Shown piece after piece: positions 45,168 to 53,717 of a DNA stretch of 64,000 bases (its first letter is position 1; every line of letters starts with the position of its first letter). The DNA is from Terrimonas ginsenosidimutans (lineage in GTDB: Bacteria > Bacteroidota > Bacteroidia > Chitinophagales > Chitinophagaceae). Position numbers and translations under genes: made by a program. The stretch lies in assembly GCF_022012415.1 (NCBI RefSeq), contig NZ_JAKLTR010000014.1, positions 1-64,000 on the forward strand, in the 5' to 3' direction. The notes under the pieces were generated by a model. The model did not search any database. It saw only the letters and a list, made by a program, of their open reading frames with translations, and was not told where the DNA came from.

Positions 45168-47735
45168 TTACTCCTCGTCCGGTGCAGCTGCCCCAGCTCT
45201 CTTCTCGCCGCCCAGTTCCAGTTCACGATCCATCTCTTCGATGTTCACTGAATTTGGAACAGCGCCAAGCAGATGCTGCGCGAAGAAATCACACTGGCGC
45301 CAGAAGAAGTATTCTGTCATAGTGCCGTATCCGTGACGCTGACCCGGCAATAATACCAGCTCAAAGCGTTTGTTCGCCTTGATCAGAGCATTCACCATAC
45401 GGATAGAGTTGGCAGGGTGCACGTTGTTATCGATATCACCGTGACTAAGCATCAGGTGTCCTTTCAGGTTCTTAGCCAGTTCAGGATTTCTTTCCACCGC
45501 ATAAACGAAAGACGTGTCGCCTTTGTCGCTTACCTGCTCTCTTACACCGTGGTGTTTCTCACTCCACCAGCGATTATAGATATTGTTCTCGTGGTTACCC
45601 GCGCTGCTCACGGCCACTTTAAAGAAGTCTGGATAAACCAGCATTGCCGCAGTGCTCATAAAACCACCACCGCTATGTCCCTGGATCCCTACTTTTTCAA
45701 CATCGATATACTTGTAGCGATAGCTAAGCTGCTCAATTGCTGCTTTTTTATCAGCCAGGCCATAATCCCGGAGGTTACCATAGCCAAAGTTATGATACCA
45801 TTTGCTGCGGCTTGGGTGGCCACCGCGGTTACCGACAGTGATCACGATAAAGCCCATTTGTGCGAGACGGTCGATACGATCCATGCCTTTACCAAATGCT
45901 TTGTTTACGGCTTCGGTTTGAGGGCCGGGGTACACATACTCGATGATCGGGTATTTCTTTGTGCTGTCGAAATCAAATGGCTTGTACATCACACCATACA
46001 GGTCGGTATAACCATCTGCTGCTTTTACTTTGAAAGGTTCAGGGAATTTGTAACCTGCTTCAAACAGACCGCTCATGTCGGTTGTTTCCAGGGTCATCAT
46101 TACTTTTCCCGTTACATCCTGCAATACGGAAACAGGTGCGGTATTAACGCGGGAAGAAGTATTTACGAAATAACGGTTGTTATCATCCACGTTGCCGGTG
46201 TTATCAAAGTTACCCGGGTTCAGCAGTTTCAGACCGGTACCGTCAAAGTTCACCCTGTACAGGTGAAGGTAGTAAGGATCTTCATTAGGTTCCCGGCCGT
46301 TTGCGGTAAAATAAAGCACCCGGTTCTTCTCATCGATGCCTTCAATGTCTTCGCAGTGGAATGCACCGCTGGTGATCTGATTTTTCAGCTTTCCATTTTC
46401 ATCATAAAGATAAAAGTGAGCCCATCCATCAGCCTCGCTCCATTGGATAAGTTCTTTTCCTCCGTTGATCAGACCCACACGACGGCTTTCAACATATGTA
46501 TTCAGTCTTTCTGCTACAATTGCACGGGCGGAATCACTGTTGATATCCACCACACAGAGATCGATCCTTTTCAGATCGCGGCTTGTACGGCTCAGGTAAA
46601 ATTTATCATTTGTTCCCTGCCAAAAAGATGCGCGTCTTTCATCATCTCTTTCTTTCTGCAATGGCGGCGCACTCCATACAGCCATTTCCTGGTCTTTAAA
46701 TGCAGCGATCTTTATCTTCTTGTTTGTTTTGTTCTGAAAATCGAAAAGATATAACTCGCGTTGCGGCGCTTCCTTCTCACCAGGCATCTGGTACTTGTAC
46801 GTTTCCAATGTTGGTCTTGGTTCAGCCACATTATTGATGACCCAGAGATCTTTCACCAGGCGGTTATCAGTTCTTGTCAACGTGAAATAACGGCCGTCTT
46901 TTGACCAGAGCAGACCCACATTTTTACGTTTGTCTTTATTCTTTTCCTTGTCAACGTTTGTTTCGTTGCCAAATCCACCACCACCATAGCTGTAATCTTC
47001 CACACCATCTTTTGTGAGCGGAAATTCAACGATCGTACTGTCATCTTCTTTGATCAGCGCTTTGCTATAGTTTGCGCTGTCCATATAATAAAGGTTATTC
47101 TTACGGGAGAAGAATACAAACTTCTTATCCGGGGAGAAAGAAGCCCAGGTTGCAGGCGTTTTTGGCTTTTCGTAATCTTTCATTTCGGTGAGCACACCTG
47201 TGTTCAGGTTGTATTCGAAGAAGAAAGTTTTCTTTGATTTGCCACCGGGTGCAGGAGCGCCCGGACGACCAGCAGCACCACCACGGCCACCGCGGCCTGC
47301 AGCCGCACCGGCCTGTGTTTTCGAAGTATCTTTTTTCTCTTCATCAAGTGTGCTCAGGATCTCGAAGCGGATGCTGTTCTCATCAGCTGTGAACTTCAGG
47401 TTAGTGATCGGGAGATGTTGCCCGTCAAACGGATCTCTTACAATACGGGTGATCTCCGCAGCAAGTTTTACCGGATCGAACAACTGACGTTTGGAATTTT
47501 TAGCAGCATCTACGATATACCAGTTCTTTCCGTCACGGTTCTCGTATACATACCAAAAGCGGTCGCTGAGTTTCAGCCAGTGTGGATCCACGCTGGTGCT
47601 GAACAGCATCTTATTCACTTTGGTGGGAGAAAACCGGGCAGCCAGCGCATAGTTTGCTGTAGGCGTCGACTGCGAAAAAGCGGTAAAAGACATAGACAGG
47701 AACAATGCGAAGCCTGAGAGGCGACGATAAATCAT
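45168..47735 (-). CDS. S9 family prolyl oligopeptidase (DPP IV-like), secreted
   Basis: This 855-aa exported serine peptidase has a signal peptide (ends FTAFSQ), an N-terminal beta-propeller (~60-580, DPP IV-type), and an alpha/beta-hydrolase domain. The nucleophile is Ser688 in GHSGGG (instead of the GWSYGG of classical DPP IV); the acid is in HGDIDNNVHP and the base in LPGQRHGYG. A Gly/Ala/Pro/Arg-rich low-complexity insert (GAAAGRGGRGGAAGRPGAP, about residue 165) loops from the propeller. Start: the frame is open to a TTG at 47771, but that codon lies inside the -7 box; ATG 47735 gives a proper signal peptide. Monocistronic. Confidence 0.9.
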   Translation of the reverse strand: MIYRRLSGFALFLSMSFTAFSQSTPTANYALAARFSPTKVNKMLFSTSVDPHWLKLSDRFWYVYENRDGKNWYIVDAAKNSKRQLFDPVKLAAEITRIVRDPFDGQHLPITNLKFTADENSIRFEILSTLDEEKKDTSKTQAGAAAGRGGRGGAAGRPGAPAPGGKSKKTFFFEYNLNTGVLTEMKDYEKPKTPATWASFSPDKKFVFFSRKNNLYYMDSANYSKALIKEDDSTIVEFPLTKDGVEDYSYGGGGFGNETNVDKEKNKDKRKNVGLLWSKDGRYFTLTRTDNRLVKDLWVINNVAEPRPTLETYKYQMPGEKEAPQRELYLFDFQNKTNKKIKIAAFKDQEMAVWSAPPLQKERDDERRASFWQGTNDKFYLSRTSRDLKRIDLCVVDINSDSARAIVAERLNTYVESRRVGLINGGKELIQWSEADGWAHFYLYDENGKLKNQITSGAFHCEDIEGIDEKNRVLYFTANGREPNEDPYYLHLYRVNFDGTGLKLLNPGNFDNTGNVDDNNRYFVNTSSRVNTAPVSVLQDVTGKVMMTLETTDMSGLFEAGYKFPEPFKVKAADGYTDLYGVMYKPFDFDSTKKYPIIEYVYPGPQTEAVNKAFGKGMDRIDRLAQMGFIVITVGNRGGHPSRSKWYHNFGYGNLRDYGLADKKAAIEQLSYRYKYIDVEKVGIQGHSGGGFMSTAAMLVYPDFFKVAVSSAGNHENNIYNRWWSEKHHGVREQVSDKGDTSFVYAVERNPELAKNLKGHLMLSHGDIDNNVHPANSIRMVNALIKANKRFELVLLPGQRHGYGTMTEYFFWRQCDFFAQHLLGAVPNSVNIEEMDRELELGGEKRAGAAAPDEE

Positions 47736-47768
47736 AAGCCTTAACTGTTTTGGTTTGGTTGATAATTT

Positions 47769-47776
47769 CAAATATA
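47769..47776 (-). promoter_or_regulatory. -7 promoter box of the S9 peptidase gene
   Basis: TATATTTG on the minus strand fits TAnnTTTG and lies 33 bp before the chosen ATG. Its last bases form the TTG codon that would otherwise extend the frame, which argues against that start. No clear -33 TTTG is seen. Confidence 0.5.
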
Positions 47777-47980
47777 GATAAATAAGAAAACTGTTTGGAA
47801 TTTCATGGATAAACGGACCTAAACGTTTCGAATATTGGAACAGCTTAGTCGTTGAGCTGCCCCTGTTTAGACGGCAGAACTGTCGCAGGCCTGTGGAAAG
47901 GTTGGCAGGAGTAAGTAAATGGTGGAAAAGATGTTGAAGAAACAGTTACGGCATGAAGACACCCAAGCCGTCCATCTCCT

Positions 47981-48026
47981 TGCCCCGGTCGGGTTCAAAC
48001 CAATGACCTACTGCTCAGTAGGCAGT
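47981..48026 (-). pseudogene. Partial tRNA (3' half), inverted relative to tRNA-Arg
   Basis: Read on the minus strand: ACTGC-CTACTGA-GCAGT followed by AGGTC and ATTGGTTTGAACCC, then a diverged end. It matches the anticodon and T arms of the tRNA-Arg at 48284-48320 with only a few differences. The anticodon-loop centre would read ACT. The T-stem is damaged and no matching acceptor or proper D-arm lies upstream, so it is not a working tRNA. It could be a tRNA fragment left by an integration event. Confidence 0.65.
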
Positions 48027-48207
48027 TGTGGTGTTTAACCAAGCCACAGGACAGGCGCTATTGCCATTCAGGGTCAGGCAAATTCCAAAGCGGGCGTTTA
48101 ATTTTTCACGAAGGCTCTTACAGGTACTAACATACTGGCTGTAGCACAGGGACAGATGGTTCAAATTCCTGAAAATCTTCATTTTCTGAAAGATTGATAC
48201 AACTTTT

Positions 48208-48239
48208 TTTGTAAAAAAAGGCATCCACCCTTATCTTTG
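48208..48239 (+). promoter_or_regulatory. Promoter of tRNA-Arg
   Basis: A -33 box TTTG (48208-48211) and a -7 box TATCTTTG (48232-48239) separated by 20 nt match the Bacteroidota sigma-ABfr-type consensus. The tRNA begins 17 bp downstream. It is the best-matching promoter in the window. Confidence 0.75.
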
Positions 48240-48256
48240 CGCCCTGCTTTAAAACC

Positions 48257-48330
48257 GGCCCGGTAGCTCAGTTGAATAGAGCAACTGCCTTCTAAGCAGT
48301 AGGTCATTGGTTTGAATCCAATCCGGGTCA
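48257..48330 (+). tRNA. tRNA-Arg (TCT)
   Basis: This 74-nt tRNA has an acceptor GGCCCGG pairing with CCGGGTC (one G-T pair), D arm GCTC/GAGC, anticodon stem ACTGC/GCAGT with loop CTTCTAA (anticodon TCT, reading AGA), T arm ATTGG-TTTGAAT-CCAAT and discriminator A. CCA is not encoded. Alone, not in a cluster. Confidence 0.95.
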
Positions 48331-48623
48331 CAGGCGAAGTCGAAAGGCTTCGCTTTTTTGTTTGCAGACGTGTTAATTTTGACGGCTGGTCTGTCTTCCC
48401 ACATGGAATGATCCTCCCCACTGACACTTTCGATCTCAAAAAAAACTCGCCGGTCCGGTGCCAACAGTTGATTCCCTCCGGCTTTCTGCCATTGCCGCTT
48501 TGGAAAAATGACTAAATTAAAGTTGATCCTGTCAAATCCCGCATCACTCAAAAATATCCGAGGAACCAAAGCAGTCCGACAGGATGCAGCAAAAAAATCA
48601 AACCATACCCAAAATCATAATAA
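48331..48623. other. Intergenic region downstream of tRNA-Arg
   Basis: Just after the tRNA, AAGCGAAGCC-type complement is seen: GCGAAGTCGAAAGGCTTCGCTTTTTTG (48334-48361) forms a hairpin followed by a T-run and should end the tRNA transcript. The rest holds no supported gene. Confidence 0.5.
48334..48361 (+). terminator. Terminator of tRNA-Arg
   Basis: GCGAAG(TC) / (GG)CTTCGC stem followed by TTTTTT, beginning 4 nt after the tRNA 3' end. Confidence 0.75.
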
Positions 48624-49031
48624 ATGAATCGATACATTTCACCAATAAACGCTGTCATCATCTCCATTCTCCTGTTAAACGCCTCGTGCAAAAAAGATCG
48701 TGATTTCCCCAATGAAGAAAAGGTAGAGGCAACGTGGAAGGTCCATATGTACCATGGGCACGACATGCCCGGCTTTTATCTGGTGCCAGGAAATGAGACC
48801 TTTCATTTTCTACGGGGTACGATGGTACATAAACGAACAAACCCTTTCCCTTTTGATGAAATTCTCCGGTACAGGTTTACAGACAATAACCATATCGAGA
48901 TCATAAGCACCGGTCCTTCCCGCGCAAGGTCAATTCTCAGGATAGACAGGATCGATGAAACTGAATTCTCCTTTCAAATCACGAATGAGAATAATGAAGT
49001 GGACCGGTATGTATGCAACAGGCAATATTGA
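48624..49031 (+). CDS. Small predicted lipoprotein, unknown function
   Basis: This 135-aa protein has a short hydrophobic N-terminus with a lipobox (LLNASCKK, Cys22), so it would be lipidated and exported. The rest is beta-rich (TFHFLRGTMVHKR, ILRYRFTDNNHIEII, EFSFQITNENNEVDRYVC), recalling small lipocalin-like lipoproteins of Bacteroidota, but I cannot name a family. Charged and codon-rich throughout, which supports it being real. Stands alone; a short GATGACC array follows the stop by 26 bp. Confidence 0.6.
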   Translation: MNRYISPINAVIISILLLNASCKKDRDFPNEEKVEATWKVHMYHGHDMPGFYLVPGNETFHFLRGTMVHKRTNPFPFDEILRYRFTDNNHIEIISTGPSRARSILRIDRIDETEFSFQITNENNEVDRYVCNRQY

Positions 49032-49057
49032 CGGTAAACTGGCTTTATTAAAGGGAA

Positions 49058-49090
49058 GATGGCCGATCACCGATGACTGATGACCGATGG
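49058..49090 (+). repeat. Single-arm GATGACC 7-nt array
   Basis: Words GATGGCC, GATCACC, GATGACT, GATGACC, GATGG. Unlike the other copies, no complementary arm is found within the intergenic space, so it cannot fold into the hairpin. It begins 26 bp after the lipoprotein stop. Confidence 0.75.
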
Positions 49091-49262
49091 TGTGTAGAAA
49101 ATTTGAAAGGAACATCTTTGATTTTATTATCGCCGAAATAAATAAGCTGGAAACTGGTTAACGGGAGTACATTAAAGAGAAGCAGCCCGGTGATACAACC
49201 TATTATCATCATACGGCACTCCTCCGGTTTTTGTATCTTTCCGCGCTCAATCAATACCTCAC

Positions 49263-49940
49263 ATGGAAGTTAAAATAGAAGCATCATGGAAGCAGGTTCT
49301 GAAAGAAGAATTTGACAAGCCGTATTTCCAGAACATTGCCAAACATCTGAAAACAGAAATGACGCAGGGGAAAACGATCTATCCTCCCGGGAGCTATATG
49401 TTCAATGCATTCAATACAACGCCATTTGACCAGGTCAAAGTTGTAATACTTGGCCAGGATCCATACCATGGCCCGAAACAGGCGCATGGTCTCTGTTTTT
49501 CCGTTCAAAAGGGCGTACCTCCACCTCCATCGCTGATGAATATTTTTAAAGAGTTGCAGGAGGATACGGGTGTGAGAATCCCGCATCATGGTGATCTGAC
49601 GCAATGGGCAAAGAATGGTGTCTTCCTCCTGAACGCCTCACTTACCGTCCGGGCAGGAGAACCCATGAGTCATGCGAAGATCGGTTGGGCAACCTTCACC
49701 GATACTGTCATCAAAAAAATATCCGAACACAAATCAAACGTGGTCTTTCTTCTTTGGGGGAAATTCGCTCAGGAAAAAAGAGTACTGATCGACGAAAACA
49801 AACACTGCATCCTGCGGTCAGTGCATCCCTCTCCGCTGTCGGCTTACGGTGGTTTCTTCGGCTGCAAACACTTTTCAAAAGCAAATGAATACCTGATGAG
49901 CAAAGGGATCGACCCGGTGAACTGGCAGCTGGAGGATTGA
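49263..49940 (+). CDS. ung: Uracil-DNA glycosylase
   Basis: This 225-aa family-1 uracil-DNA glycosylase removes uracil from DNA in base-excision repair. The water-activating loop GQDPYHG contains Asp66; the uracil-recognition loop LLNASLTVR is at about 122-130 and the leucine loop HPSPLSAYGG has His188. Full length, all key residues present. TATCTTTC at 49234-49241 is a plausible -7 box 21 bp before the ATG. plsC follows about 70 bp downstream with its own promoter. Confidence 0.96.
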   Translation: MEVKIEASWKQVLKEEFDKPYFQNIAKHLKTEMTQGKTIYPPGSYMFNAFNTTPFDQVKVVILGQDPYHGPKQAHGLCFSVQKGVPPPPSLMNIFKELQEDTGVRIPHHGDLTQWAKNGVFLLNASLTVRAGEPMSHAKIGWATFTDTVIKKISEHKSNVVFLLWGKFAQEKRVLIDENKHCILRSVHPSPLSAYGGFFGCKHFSKANEYLMSKGIDPVNWQLED

Positions 49941-49986
49941 CCGCTGGTCCGTGGTCTGTCGACTATCTCATCCGCAGCCCATTCCC

Positions 49987-49994
49987 TACCTTTG
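49987..49994 (+). promoter_or_regulatory. -7 promoter box of plsC
   Basis: TACCTTTG matches TAnnTTTG and ends 18 bp before the ATG at 50013. The in-frame TTG at 49992 is part of this box, so it is not the start codon. Confidence 0.5.
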
Positions 49995-50012
49995 TCACTT
50001 CAAAATACACGA

Positions 50013-50747
50013 ATGAAATTTTTCCGGGAAATTGCTGGTCGTATCTGGGCTGTCTGGGGTTTGATAAGTTTTGCTGCAACATTCTTGCTGATCTTCCTGC
50101 CATCGATGATCGCTTATCTGTTGCCGGAGCCAAAAGCGACCCATTACTTTATCCGTGTTGCGAAAGTATGGATGGATCTCTGGTTGCTGCTGGTAGGCTG
50201 CCCGGTTAAAGTAACCGGCAAAGAGAACTTTCAGAAAGGGAAAAGTTATGTGGTCACCTACAACCACAATTCATTTCTCGATGTTCCGCTTTCCTGCCCA
50301 TACATACCAGGGGGTAATAAAACCATTGCAAAAAAGTCTTTTGTGAAAGTACCCTTATTCGGATGGTTCTACGCAAAAGGATCCGTACTCGTAGACCGTA
50401 ATGATGAACGCAGCCGCCGTAAAAGTTATGATGAAATGAAAGCAGTGCTCGCCAAAGGGCTGCATATGTGCATCTACCCGGAAGGCACGCGGAACCGTAC
50501 CGGTGAACCATTGAAAAAGTTCTATGACGGGGCATTCCGTCTTGCAAAAGATACAGGCCATTCAGTTGTTCCAGCACTGATCTTTAATACCAAAAAAGCA
50601 TTGCCCGCAGATAAACCTTTCTTCTTCCTCCCCTACAGGCTAAAGATGCACTACCTCCCACCTGTTGACCCTGCGGGATTAACAGCAGAAGAACTAAAAG
50701 AGAAAGTGTTCCGGCAAATGAAGGAATATTACCTGGGGAATCAGTAG
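50013..50747 (+). CDS. plsC: 1-acyl-sn-glycerol-3-phosphate acyltransferase
   Basis: This 244-aa inner-membrane acyltransferase of phospholipid synthesis has an N-terminal hydrophobic region (~10-35) and a second near 53-63. The catalytic HX4D motif is NHNSFLD (His85, Asp90), FVKVPLFGWF is the second block, and YPEGTRNRTG (157-160 EGTR) binds the phosphate. Full length. Start chosen at ATG 50013 because the upstream TTG lies in a promoter box. The AGTTTAAT hairpin that follows separates it from the convergent lptD-like gene. Confidence 0.92.
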   Translation: MKFFREIAGRIWAVWGLISFAATFLLIFLPSMIAYLLPEPKATHYFIRVAKVWMDLWLLLVGCPVKVTGKENFQKGKSYVVTYNHNSFLDVPLSCPYIPGGNKTIAKKSFVKVPLFGWFYAKGSVLVDRNDERSRRKSYDEMKAVLAKGLHMCIYPEGTRNRTGEPLKKFYDGAFRLAKDTGHSVVPALIFNTKKALPADKPFFFLPYRLKMHYLPPVDPAGLTAEELKEKVFRQMKEYYLGNQ

Positions 50748-50766
50748 ATGGGCGGGGGAAAAATTA

Positions 50767-50880
50767 AAAGTTTAATAGTTTAAATGTTTAATAGTTTAAT
50801 AGTTGGATAGTTTATCTGTTTGGACACATTACCACCTTTCAGTATCTCTTAACTTTAAACTTTTAAACTATTAAACTTTT
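50767..50880. repeat. AGTTTAAT-type 8-nt hairpin between convergent genes
   Basis: The left arm (50767-50813) runs AGTTTAAT, AGTTTAAA, TGTTTAAT, AGTTTAAT, AGTTGGAT, AGTTT; the right arm (50850-50880) has the complement TTAAACTTTTAAACTATTAAAC. It lies 20 bp from one stop and 29 bp from the other, so it could terminate both transcripts. Its A+T-rich word differs wholly from the other families but the architecture is the same. Confidence 0.85.
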
Positions 50881-50908
50881 CACTTCCAACCCCTTCCCCT
50901 TAAAACCT

Positions 50909-53635
50909 TTAGTACGGCGTATAGAAGCTTCTCGTCCTGTTGATCTTGAGATCCTGCAGTAACCCTGATTTTGGACTTATGGTAAAGTTGAAGAAGCGGA
51001 ACAGACCCACAGGCGTTACATTGATCGCTAACTGCCAGCAATGCATTTCCCGGGAAATAGACATTGTAAATGTCTGCAGCTTTTTTGTTCTGAAATCATA
51101 GTACCCGTTTGCACTCAGGTTCCATTTCGGCGTCAGGCTGAAACTTCCATTGAAGTTCGTGCTGGCGCTGGTAATTGTTTCAAAGCCGCTGTAATCCGGT
51201 TTTGCCTGTTCTGTGAAATAGAAGGAGAAGGATAAACTGAAGCTCCAGGGTATATTAAAATCGACGAACTCAGCAGGATTCTGCCGCATATAATCCAGCA
51301 AGCGCTGACGGTCTGCAGCAAATATGGGGTCATTCATTTGCTTGTCCATCTCCTCTTTTTTCTCTTTGTCTTTCGCAGGATCTTTCGGTTTGCTTTGGAA
51401 AGAGGTGGACAGGGAAATACTTCCGGCAGTAATACGCCCCAGGCTTTTGTTTGGTCCCTGCCATGCATAAAGTGTATCGTCTCCGCCGAGCCGGTTTCTC
51501 TTATAGGGACTGAAATTAGCGGTGGCGTTGAGGTTGATCTTATCGAACAGGTTATTCCGGAGGTAGAGGGAGATATTTGAAAGCTTATGTGTTTTGGCCA
51601 GCAGATTGTATGATCCGTTGAAACCAAATCCTTCGATCAGCCGGAGTTTTTTGTACTCGCCGGTTGAATCATTTTTCGGTTTGTAACGCATCTCCAGGTT
51701 ATTGTCGAGGCCAAAAGTGATGCTTCCGCTCGTAATATTACCATAGCCGCCATACATCCCACCCTGAAGTTTTGAATATGTGAGCGAATCACCCGCAGCA
51801 TTTACGCGGATCGTATCATAATATTTACGGGATAATGATGGTGCGTAGCTGAAGCCGATCGTTGGCCGGATGATATGCCTGATCGATTTGTCTTTCTTCA
51901 AACGGAATGTTCCGAACAAAGCTGTGTTCATCGATACGCCAAAAGACACCTGGTGATCGAGATAAAATCCTTTGTTGATGGCCGTATCAACTTTCTGTTC
52001 GGTATCATTCCAGGTAAGGGTGCGTTGCTGCGCCAGCCAGACCTGTGAGTAAGAGATCGACGGCGACAGGATGATCGCGCCACCCATTATAGGCGGCAGT
52101 GAAAGAGTGATCGGAATATTATGCTGTGCACCCCATTGTACAGTATCAAGGAACCTGTTCAGCGTAAACGCAGTATCATAGAACGAAGCCTGGTTTCTGA
52201 ATGTACCGTTATAACCGATCCCCAATTGCTCGTACCAGCGTTTGCTTCCCGCAAACTCTTTCCGCTGGAATGGATAGAGCGTGGACACCGAGAAGCCTAC
52301 ATCCGGCAGGCTAAGGTTTACGATGCCCGTCTGGTTATTCTGGTTATGGTTGGCACTAACTGTCAGGTTATACGGTTTATCCACCCAGGTTTTGGAATAC
52401 GTGATGGATGAACTCAGCTGGTTCTGGAAGTTCAGGTTTGCGTTGTTCGGAACGTTCCTGTTATACGTGGTGGAGCTGGCATTCACGTTTGCAGAGAACG
52501 AAGTACCCGGCCTGGCCCTTGCATCGGCAGAGTGGCTCCAGGTAAGCGTATAGCTGTTATTGGAATAGTAATCGGGATCTCCTTTGAAATTACGCTTTGT
52601 GCGTTGCAGGCCAAAGTTCAGTGAACCGCGGTAACGATAACGTTTTTGATACGTCGGGTTGAAGTTTGCCGACCAGCTACCATAAGAGTACACGTTGCCA
52701 TAGAGTTTTGCATCCCAGTAATCATTCACTACGTGGTAATAACCGAGACCTTCCAAACCAAGCCCCATCTGATCGTTGGTTGCAAACTGTGGCGGCAATA
52801 ACCCCGAGTGCCGGTTATTGGAAAGCGGGAAAAACCCGAAGGGGATGTATACGGGTAATGGCACCCCTTCAAATTCCGGGTGTGTTGGCCCCGATACAGC
52901 CACTTTATCATTGATCACTTTGATCTTGTTGGCGCGGAAACCAAAGTGAGGCTCATCAAGATTACAGGTGGTGAAGTACCCGCGTTTTACGTAAGTGACC
53001 GCGCTGTCTACTTTTTTGACCACTTCTCCGTGTACAAACATTTCCCCCGTTTGGGTAATGGTATTTTTGGTCAGCCCTTTCTGTGTCTTGAAGTTGAATT
53101 TGATAGTGTCACTGGTAAAGTTCTGGTCCTTGTCGGAGAACTTTGCATCCGACACAATATTACCTGCGCTATCTTTTGAATGCATTGCCGTAAGGATCTG
53201 CGTCTGCTGATCGATCTCGACAGTTGGCGCTTCTAATGTAACAGTTTGGTACTCTGTTTTAGTTTTACCGTGCAGGATAATCTTTTTAGTCTTAATTTTC
53301 ACCACAGCAGAATCTTCCGCGTAATACTTTATCGGTTCGTCAAAGGAATCTTTAGAAAGTTTTACAGAAAAAGTGTCTGTTTTTTGCGTTACAGAATCGG
53401 CGCCGGGCAACAGAGTAGTGTCTGTTGTCGTTATTCCGGTACGTCGTGGTACAGTATCGATGCGCGGGATGGTATCTTTCGCAGGTATTGTGTCCGTGGA
53501 GAATGTTAAAGGAGTGTCAAAATACGATGATTCAATGCGTTGTGAGGCCGCTTTCCACGTTAAGGTGAATAAGATAGCAGCCAGGATTGGAACGGTTAAA
53601 AAGTATTTTGGACTAAATTTGCGCAGCTGATCCAT
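50909..53635 (-). CDS. LptD-like LPS-assembly outer-membrane protein
   Basis: This 908-aa protein has an N-terminal hydrophobic signal (VPILAAILFTLTW), a periplasmic OstA/LptA-like jellyroll region (~120-260, AEDSAVVKIKTKKIILHGKTK ... MFVHGEVVKKVDSAVTYVKRGYFTTCN) and a long C-terminal barrel (~270-908, GYFTTCNLDEPHFGF, VYIPFGFFPLSNNRHSGLL). These are features of Bacteroidota LptD, which inserts lipopolysaccharide into the outer leaflet. A K/E/D-rich stretch (PKDPAKDKEKKEEMDKQM, ~765) is an inserted loop. It is divergent from the amidase gene by 82 bp and close to an OstA-like gene, forming an envelope cluster. I give no symbol because orthology was not tested. Confidence 0.87.
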   Translation of the reverse strand: MDQLRKFSPKYFLTVPILAAILFTLTWKAASQRIESSYFDTPLTFSTDTIPAKDTIPRIDTVPRRTGITTTDTTLLPGADSVTQKTDTFSVKLSKDSFDEPIKYYAEDSAVVKIKTKKIILHGKTKTEYQTVTLEAPTVEIDQQTQILTAMHSKDSAGNIVSDAKFSDKDQNFTSDTIKFNFKTQKGLTKNTITQTGEMFVHGEVVKKVDSAVTYVKRGYFTTCNLDEPHFGFRANKIKVINDKVAVSGPTHPEFEGVPLPVYIPFGFFPLSNNRHSGLLPPQFATNDQMGLGLEGLGYYHVVNDYWDAKLYGNVYSYGSWSANFNPTYQKRYRYRGSLNFGLQRTKRNFKGDPDYYSNNSYTLTWSHSADARARPGTSFSANVNASSTTYNRNVPNNANLNFQNQLSSSITYSKTWVDKPYNLTVSANHNQNNQTGIVNLSLPDVGFSVSTLYPFQRKEFAGSKRWYEQLGIGYNGTFRNQASFYDTAFTLNRFLDTVQWGAQHNIPITLSLPPIMGGAIILSPSISYSQVWLAQQRTLTWNDTEQKVDTAINKGFYLDHQVSFGVSMNTALFGTFRLKKDKSIRHIIRPTIGFSYAPSLSRKYYDTIRVNAAGDSLTYSKLQGGMYGGYGNITSGSITFGLDNNLEMRYKPKNDSTGEYKKLRLIEGFGFNGSYNLLAKTHKLSNISLYLRNNLFDKINLNATANFSPYKRNRLGGDDTLYAWQGPNKSLGRITAGSISLSTSFQSKPKDPAKDKEKKEEMDKQMNDPIFAADRQRLLDYMRQNPAEFVDFNIPWSFSLSFSFYFTEQAKPDYSGFETITSASTNFNGSFSLTPKWNLSANGYYDFRTKKLQTFTMSISREMHCWQLAINVTPVGLFRFFNFTISPKSGLLQDLKINRTRSFYTPY

Positions 53636-53717
53636 ACGGTTGGCAGCAAATGTAAACCTTTCATCCCTAAACTATTTGTGAAGATTCCAGTCATAAAACA
53701 ATATTAAAGGAAATGTT

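Larger units (their letters stand above)
47777..48256. other. Gene-poor stretch before tRNA-Arg
   Basis: About 480 bp without a convincing gene. It holds a partial tRNA copy on the minus strand (47981-48026) and the tRNA promoter. Short open frames here lack any recognisable feature. Confidence 0.5.

Noticed and set aside
45417-46754. 445-codon open frame on the plus strand
   Set aside because: It lies wholly antisense to the S9 peptidase gene, which has clear catalytic motifs. The translated sequence has no domain pattern.
47769-47771. TTG start for the S9 peptidase
   Set aside because: It falls inside a TAnnTTTG promoter box, and the ATG at 47735 gives a normal signal peptide.
48249-48569. 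Minus-strand and plus-strand open frames overlapping tRNA-Arg and its flank
   Set aside because: They overlap a functional tRNA and its terminator and show no protein features.
49992-49994. TTG start for plsC
   Set aside because: It is part of the TACCTTTG -7 box; ATG 50013 gives the usual N-terminus.
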